Source: Lepidodermella squamata
Taxonomy: Eukaryota; Gastrotricha
Assembly: GCA_047495785.1 (NCBI GenBank)
Contig: JBLDXI010000017.1
Location: forward strand, 3,720,001-3,784,000
Reading direction: 5' to 3'
Length of the DNA: 64,000 nucleotides
The translations under genes were made by a program, and so were the position numbers. Each line of letters begins with the position of its first letter. Position 1 is the stretch's first letter. The notes under the pieces are model-generated. The model was not told the origin of the DNA. It made no database searches and saw only the letters and a program-made list of their open reading frames with translations. Of the stretch, positions 58,565-64,000 are shown in pieces.

Positions 58565-61500
58565 TTACAAATATGTGACTTCCGACGTCCCGGGTTTCAC
58601 CACAATATCATCTACATCCATAGGGACGGGTATCTCGTTCACATTCGCAACTGAGGGCTGAAAAGATTGGCGCTGTTGATTGTGGTCGCGATGATGTTGA
58701 CGGCGCTGCTGCTGTGAAGACGGCGGCGCCTGATTAGACGCCTGCTGCAGTGGTGGTAGACGTAAAATGTTCGACCACTGAGCGAGAACACGCCGACTTA
58801 AAGCTATATATATATCAGAAAACGCTTTTTGAAATCGCATTGCCAAGGCTTACGCATGCATTAAGGCAGGTACGTTCACTACAGAAGCAACTCGCAGCTT
58901 ATTATTTTTTTCGCTCATGCTAAGAACGCCGGGATTTTTAGAAAAAATATTAGGTAGCAAACAAACATCTACAGCCAACGTCTTGCCACTGCGGAAGTCC
59001 ACGCTCGGTGCGCAGTTGCTCCCACGTATCGTCGTCATTTTCATCGGTCCACCATCGAGTGGCTCGACCTGTCGCAGCTTCGAGACGCGACTCCAAAGAC
59101 CGTAGATCACACCAAGCAGTATAATCCTGTGAATCATAAGTATTTGTTGACAATTCCATGATACAGCGAAGATTGACAAACCTTGCTAAACCAGTCGTGT
59201 TTCAATGCCTGATTGCAAGCCCAGCGAATGCGTACGCGGTCGTCCATTAGACGCTATTAATTAAACATCTATAGATGGGCGCGGTCATTTCAAGCGAAAC
59301 TCACGCGTATAAGATCGACGGCTGATGACGAAATCTGACTCCAAGGGTCAGCAGGAAATAGAAATGATGCATCTCGGATTTGGCTGACGATGTCTTGGCT
59401 GGCGTTGTACGGGAAAACACCGCTGAGGCTGACGTAAATTATCACTCCGACCGACCACATGTCGAGGGCCTTGTTGAAGCGAGGCTTGGCTGTTAAAACT
59501 TCTGGGGCCTAGGGAGGAGATATTTTTGTCAGTCCAGTGTTGAAAATGAAAGCATCTTAAATTACCAAGTACGCAGGTGTACCAACGACCGATTGTCGGA
59601 AGGATCGTTCACCTATAATTCGAGAAAACCCAAAGTCGCACAGCTTAACTTGGGGATACGGATGTTCGGCCACAAGAAGAACGTTTTCCGGCTGACAAAA
59701 AAGGTAGAGAAAAAAGATTAAAGTGAAAGACGAAGTGTTCGTGCACACCTTTAGATCACAATGAACGATGTGGTTCGTGTGAAGATATTTGAGCGCGGTA
59801 AGTATTTGTTGAACCAGAAATTTGGTGTGCCGCTCGTCAAGGCGACTCTGAGGACTGTTAAGAATCAGGTCCAACATGCTGCAGGGTGAATGAAAACAGT
59901 TTAAAACACAGCGATGAGATTTTTTGAAACGAAAAGGCGTGAAAAACAGATTCTGGTTTAGGTTAACACTTAATGATGAAATGCTTACTCTCGCTCCAGA
60001 CGTTCCATACACACGTAGATCTTCTGCGCCGTATCGTAGAAGTCAATAAGGCTGACAATGCCCGGATGATTGATGCCCTTCAGGATTCGAATCTCTGGCA
60101 ACAGCTTCTGTTTTTCGATGCGAGCCGCGTCGATGACTTTCAAGGCAACGACGCGGTTGTCTCGGCGCGACGTCGCCAGATAGACAACGCCGAACTGCCC
60201 GCTGCCGAGCACTTGGTCCTGATGGATGTCGTAGAGATCTCGAATATTTACGGTGTCCCCAATTGAGGGTAGTACCGTACACAACTCTCGAATGCGCTTC
60301 ATCCACTGCATGGCATACTCACGACCTGAACCGCGCTGCATGTCGCAGCGGTCGGGCCGGCGCTTGTAAAACGTGGGGTCTTCGCCGCAGTAATAAATCA
60401 GAGACGGCATTCGGATTGTGAAAACATGGGGCATGTCGTCAAACGAGGGGTTCGCCGGGGCTGAGTTGGCCGCGGCCTGACTTGTCGGGCTCAGCGGCAC
60501 CGCCTCCTCGACGGCCACAACCTTGTCGAGCCCAATTTCCGCTTTTACCGGAGAGTTGGGCTCGTCGCTTTCGTGGAGCCACACGGCACGCGTGTCCAGC
60601 CTCCAATAATATCGTTCGTGCGCCGCATCGCGACTGTTGTAACACACCATCCAACCGCGACGCTCAGCTTCTTGAGCAGCTTTGTTCTGGTTCTTGCGCT
60701 TGATCGACGCGGAAATCGTCATGAGCGGTATCGGCCGGCCTTCCTCACCATCGGCGGCGGCACCGCCTCGCGGTGGGCGACCACTTTGATTTTTCGGCGA
60801 AGGAGCGGTGGGAGGGAGGGCATCACTGCCCGATGCTTGTTCAGACATGCCTGCAAGATCTGACGAACTGTCATCACCGTTCGGGGACATATCTGCAGGT
60901 TCTGGGGGAGCTGTAAAAAAAAACATGAAAGGCGATCATTTTGTCAAAAGGAAATAGATGAAAGCAACTAACGAGTGACTGGTTTACACGATTCACTTAT
61001 TTTCCCTTGACAAGTTCTATGGCAAGTGAATCCACAGTCGCGGCACTTTGATAATCGTAGACGACCTTGAGTAGCCGCGCTTTTGGCTGCACTTGTATTT
61101 TTTCCGCTGCAAACGTCGCACTTCTCGAAGTCTTGATCGTTCACGCTGATTTCATCAAACGTATGCGGCAACTGGTAATGAGAAACACACAAATAAATTA
61201 CAAGCCTATCACTATCACCCGTAGATCTATCAAAAGAGAGAGAGTGTGTCGAAAACGGAAAAGCAATTAATTTAAATGGGGACGATTCGAAGCATATCCA
61301 GTTGCTTGTTATAATTTTTTGATCAACAACCGAGATCACTGCAAAGCAACACGCTAAAAAATAATTGCAATCCGGGCGGTTTTATAACACTTGCTTTTGG
61401 AACTAATAGGAATTTAAAATAAGTATTCCAGGTGGTAATAAACATACGAAAAGGGCAATAAAAAGCCTCAACTCACTAGAAATTGGTCCGCGAGATTTCT

Positions 61501-62423
61501 AGGTTATCATACATGCAAGAGAATTTTTAGAATGGAGTTACCACGAAATTCGGGTTTAGTAAGGATCCTTGGAAAATTTTCACCAATGATTGCTTGATTG
61601 CGATTTCCTTGTGAAACCATGCAGATCAAGCACGTTAGTAGCAATAACCAGGGATAGATATGAGATCTAAGGTAAGAAAACGCGTTTATGCAGCGGATTA
61701 ACACACACATAGAGCTTTATAGTTCCCATAGAACTTTAAAAAGAGTACGTACAGCAGGTTTCGAGTGAGCAGCGATCGCCGATAGAGATAAGGTATGTTG
61801 AACCTAAATTTGTGTGTGCATCCGATTGATAAAGAACAATTTGCGTTGAAAAACGTCATAAAAGTCTAAGCTAACTCATTAATAATTTAAAGTCGAATCC
61901 TAATTTGTATAGTCGGCTATTGATTGGCGGGGCAAACATTTAGACGACGAGGTGTCGTTTGGGGGCGCAGACGCGTAACTGACCTTAGGAACGTCGACTT
62001 GGTGAGCGCCGGCAAACGTCAAAGTCGAGCGCTCGGAAATAGAGGGTGAAAGCGACGATTGAGAGTTTGATTGGTTATTGCGTGCGTTGTTCGGGCGGCA
62101 ATCATTCCCGACCTTCTGTCCACATCGCTTGTGGACGTTCATACCACAGTTGCTGCATTTTATACCCTGGAAAAAGCGCAATTCAAACTTGTATAAAGGC
62201 AGCAGAAGAATAAATTACTTGTCTGACGAGACCCCAAATGAATTCACCGCAGAAATCTGTCGAAAGAGAAGGATAAAAACAAACTTGAAGCGCGCGACGA
62301 CTCTCGAAGAAACCTACCACAAAAGTGCGGTGTTTTGTAAGTGTGCACCTCAAAATTATGACACGTAGCAACAGCGCCCGAAGAAACCAATGAGCCAGAC
62401 GAAGTAGACATTTGCGAATCCAT
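58565..62423 (-). CDS. PRKD: Protein kinase D (PRKD/DKF type)
   Basis: Exons in transcript order: 62423..62318, 62256..62219, 62166..61984, 61171..60973, 60910..59989, 59878..59749, 59691..59566, 59508..59305, 59253..59182 and from 59126 on, plus a last exon ending at 58565 whose 5' junction is unsettled. Domains: C1a, [20 protein letters not shown]... with all Cys/His ligands; C1b, [19 protein letters not shown]...[12 protein letters not shown], longer and divergent; a PH domain (around residues 262-390); and a CAMK-type kinase. Kinase motifs are [23 protein letters not shown] (the HCD form is usual for PKD), DFGFSR and the activation loop [16 protein letters not shown] with both regulatory serines. 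The C-terminus ends VTYL, a class I PDZ ligand like the VSIL of PRKD1. PKD responds to diacylglycerol at the trans-Golgi and plasma membrane. The 5' end is uncertain; more exons may lie beyond 62423. Confidence 0.9.
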
Positions 62424-64000
62424 ACACAGCTTATTTGTAGGCACGTGAATGAAAAAAGAGCGCCTCGAACTTCAATCACTGTGAATGAAGCGCGTCGCCC
62501 GCTGAAAAGAAGCTGCTAGGGGTATTCCGCTTTCCAAAGAAGAAGTTCATACAAAAGATGTATAAATATATATGTAATATGTACCTAAGCGGATAAAAAA
62601 TCGTCAAATCAGTTATCAGAGTTCATCAGCTACAGCCGCGAGAATAAACCACGCTTATAAAAAGCGCATGTGTGAATTCACTTCGCGTGACTGTTTTTCC
62701 GAATTTAAACAGCGTGAAAGGGCGTCAAGCGCGCATGCGAACCGATGAAATGAATCTAAGAATCGACAAGCGGCTCAAAAGGGTGCATATGGTCGAGTGC
62801 GTCGCCAGTACGCCGTATTACTTTAGAAAAGAAACAATGCGGCTCCTGTTCTGCGCTTCGAATCAACTAATCTGGAAAAACAGCCGCAGACAACGAGGAA
62901 TTAGTTGCAGTAGCACAGTTAGAGAGACTAAATAGAAATAATATAACGCTAATAATCATGGTCGATGATAAGAAACAAAATAAATATCGATTTTTTTGTG
63001 CGCTTTTTAATCTAGCTAGGGCGATTATTGAAACTCAAAACGTAAATACAATGTTCTGCACGCGCAACTGTCTTCCTACGCATCCTTCCACACTTGTCGC
63101 CAGACGTTGTCATCCATTGGGGAGAGAGAAATCCTACCGCTTTTCTTTAGAGCGCCGTAGCTCATCATAGCGCAAATTCACCGCAACAAAGCCACGGACG
63201 ATATGTAGTTCATGAATGAATATCATGGGGCCTGGGCCTGTAACTGCCTATAGCCAAGCGCGAAATACATGCGAAAAAAATCATGCCACATCACTATTTC
63301 TCACGTTAACTAGATGTGCAAGAAATGGACCATGCGAATAGCGTTAAGTATACATATAGCGTAACATTCAAGTAGCCACGATACGACCATGACATGAGCA
63401 GGATATTTATGGGCCATCTATTTAAAGCGTTAGAGCGTCATCACAAAATTTTGACATTTTAGTAAATCAATAACGGCTGCAAACACTTCCGTACAGTTTC
63501 CGTAATATTTCATCACGAGTAATATGACAATGAGCTGAAACAGATCGATTCATAAGCTACTTCTTATCGCCAAATTTGACATACACGCGAGGGTCTACCG
63601 TACGCCACATATATACGCGAAAGCGCGAGTTGTTTCGGACGCGCCTCAGACTGCGGTGTAATGAACCAAACAAAAGCAGCTTTCCGAATTCACGCAAGGC
63701 ATTGTTTTCTTTAGTAATTCAGTTGTCGCATTTTCAGGCCCCGTGAGACAAAACCTTGCAATATAGGAACTGCCTGCCTATCAAATTTAATTCAGATCGC
63801 GTAGTGGTGGTTATTTGTCGATAACAGGGCGATAAAAGATTAGAAAATTTGTCTGCATTCGCTCCTTTGATATGCAATCTAGCGACTGCTAGGAGAGCTA
63901 ACTATCGATCGGCAGCTAGAATGCTACCTGGCGGCACACGCTCGTATATACGCTATATATTGACATCTGCGCAAAAGCAAAATCACATGCGTCTCTACTC
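62424..64000. other. Upstream flank of the PKD gene
   Basis: No coding exon could be supported in this 1.6 kb. An upstream PKD exon or 5' UTR may lie here, because an acceptor-like AATAAG occurs about 6 bases before the proposed ATG. Confidence 0.45.

Overview
This is a stretch of nuclear genome from a small-intron metazoan. The genes are split into exons by canonical GT..AG introns, most of them about 50-90 bp. All products are animal housekeeping, signalling or ciliary proteins. No bacterial operons, rRNA, tRNA, CRISPR or viral genes were seen. A patched-related (PTR) protein, a compact layout and same-strand genes packed head to tail suggest a nematode-like or other spliced-leader trans-splicing invertebrate. 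The delta-tubulin gene argues against Caenorhabditis or Drosophila. I cannot name the species from the sequence.

Layout. 1-2.9 kb: 3' part of a PTR-type sterol-sensing protein (+). 3.7-4.1 kb: DPY-30 (+). 4.1-7.8 kb: AT-rich non-coding DNA with microsatellites. 7.8-11.1 kb: GSK-3 and an unrecognised coiled-coil-type protein (both -). 13.9-15.4 kb: calcineurin B (+). 18.3-19.0 kb: a small two-repeat Cys/His protein of unknown family (+). 19.6-20.4 kb: a Ser/Tyr-rich low-complexity protein (-). 21.6-27.0 kb: a 12-exon ankyrin-repeat protein of inversin type (+). 27.3-32.5 kb: tight minus-strand cluster of WDR45/WIPI4, PELP1-like and delta-tubulin. 32.6-34.8 kb: decayed non-LTR retrotransposon. 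35.1-38.7 kb: DNA polymerase delta catalytic subunit (-). 40.3-43.3 kb: HELQ helicase (+), head to head with it. 44.0-46.1 kb: SLC6 transporter (+). 46.4-55.2 kb: minus-strand run of ubiquitin-L40, SOAT, GCC1-like golgin (with a retrotransposon in its large intron) and HSPBP1/Fes1. 57.7-62.4 kb: protein kinase D (-), with a doubtful membrane-protein gene just downstream. 62.4-64 kb: no gene seen.

Exon models were built by hand from ORF continuity, splice sites and reading phase. For every gene given with a full exon list, the summed coding length is a multiple of three. Start codons are supported only by position and family length. Several start codons follow an AG by 2-20 bases. In some same-strand gene pairs an AATAAA lies about 55-110 bp before the next ATG, which fits trans-spliced polycistronic units (inference).

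The points most worth follow-up are the delta-tubulin gene inside a putative operon, the undescribed two-repeat Cys/His protein, a ubiquitin with four changes from the human sequence, two related decayed LINE copies, and an orphan coding-like frame beside one of them.
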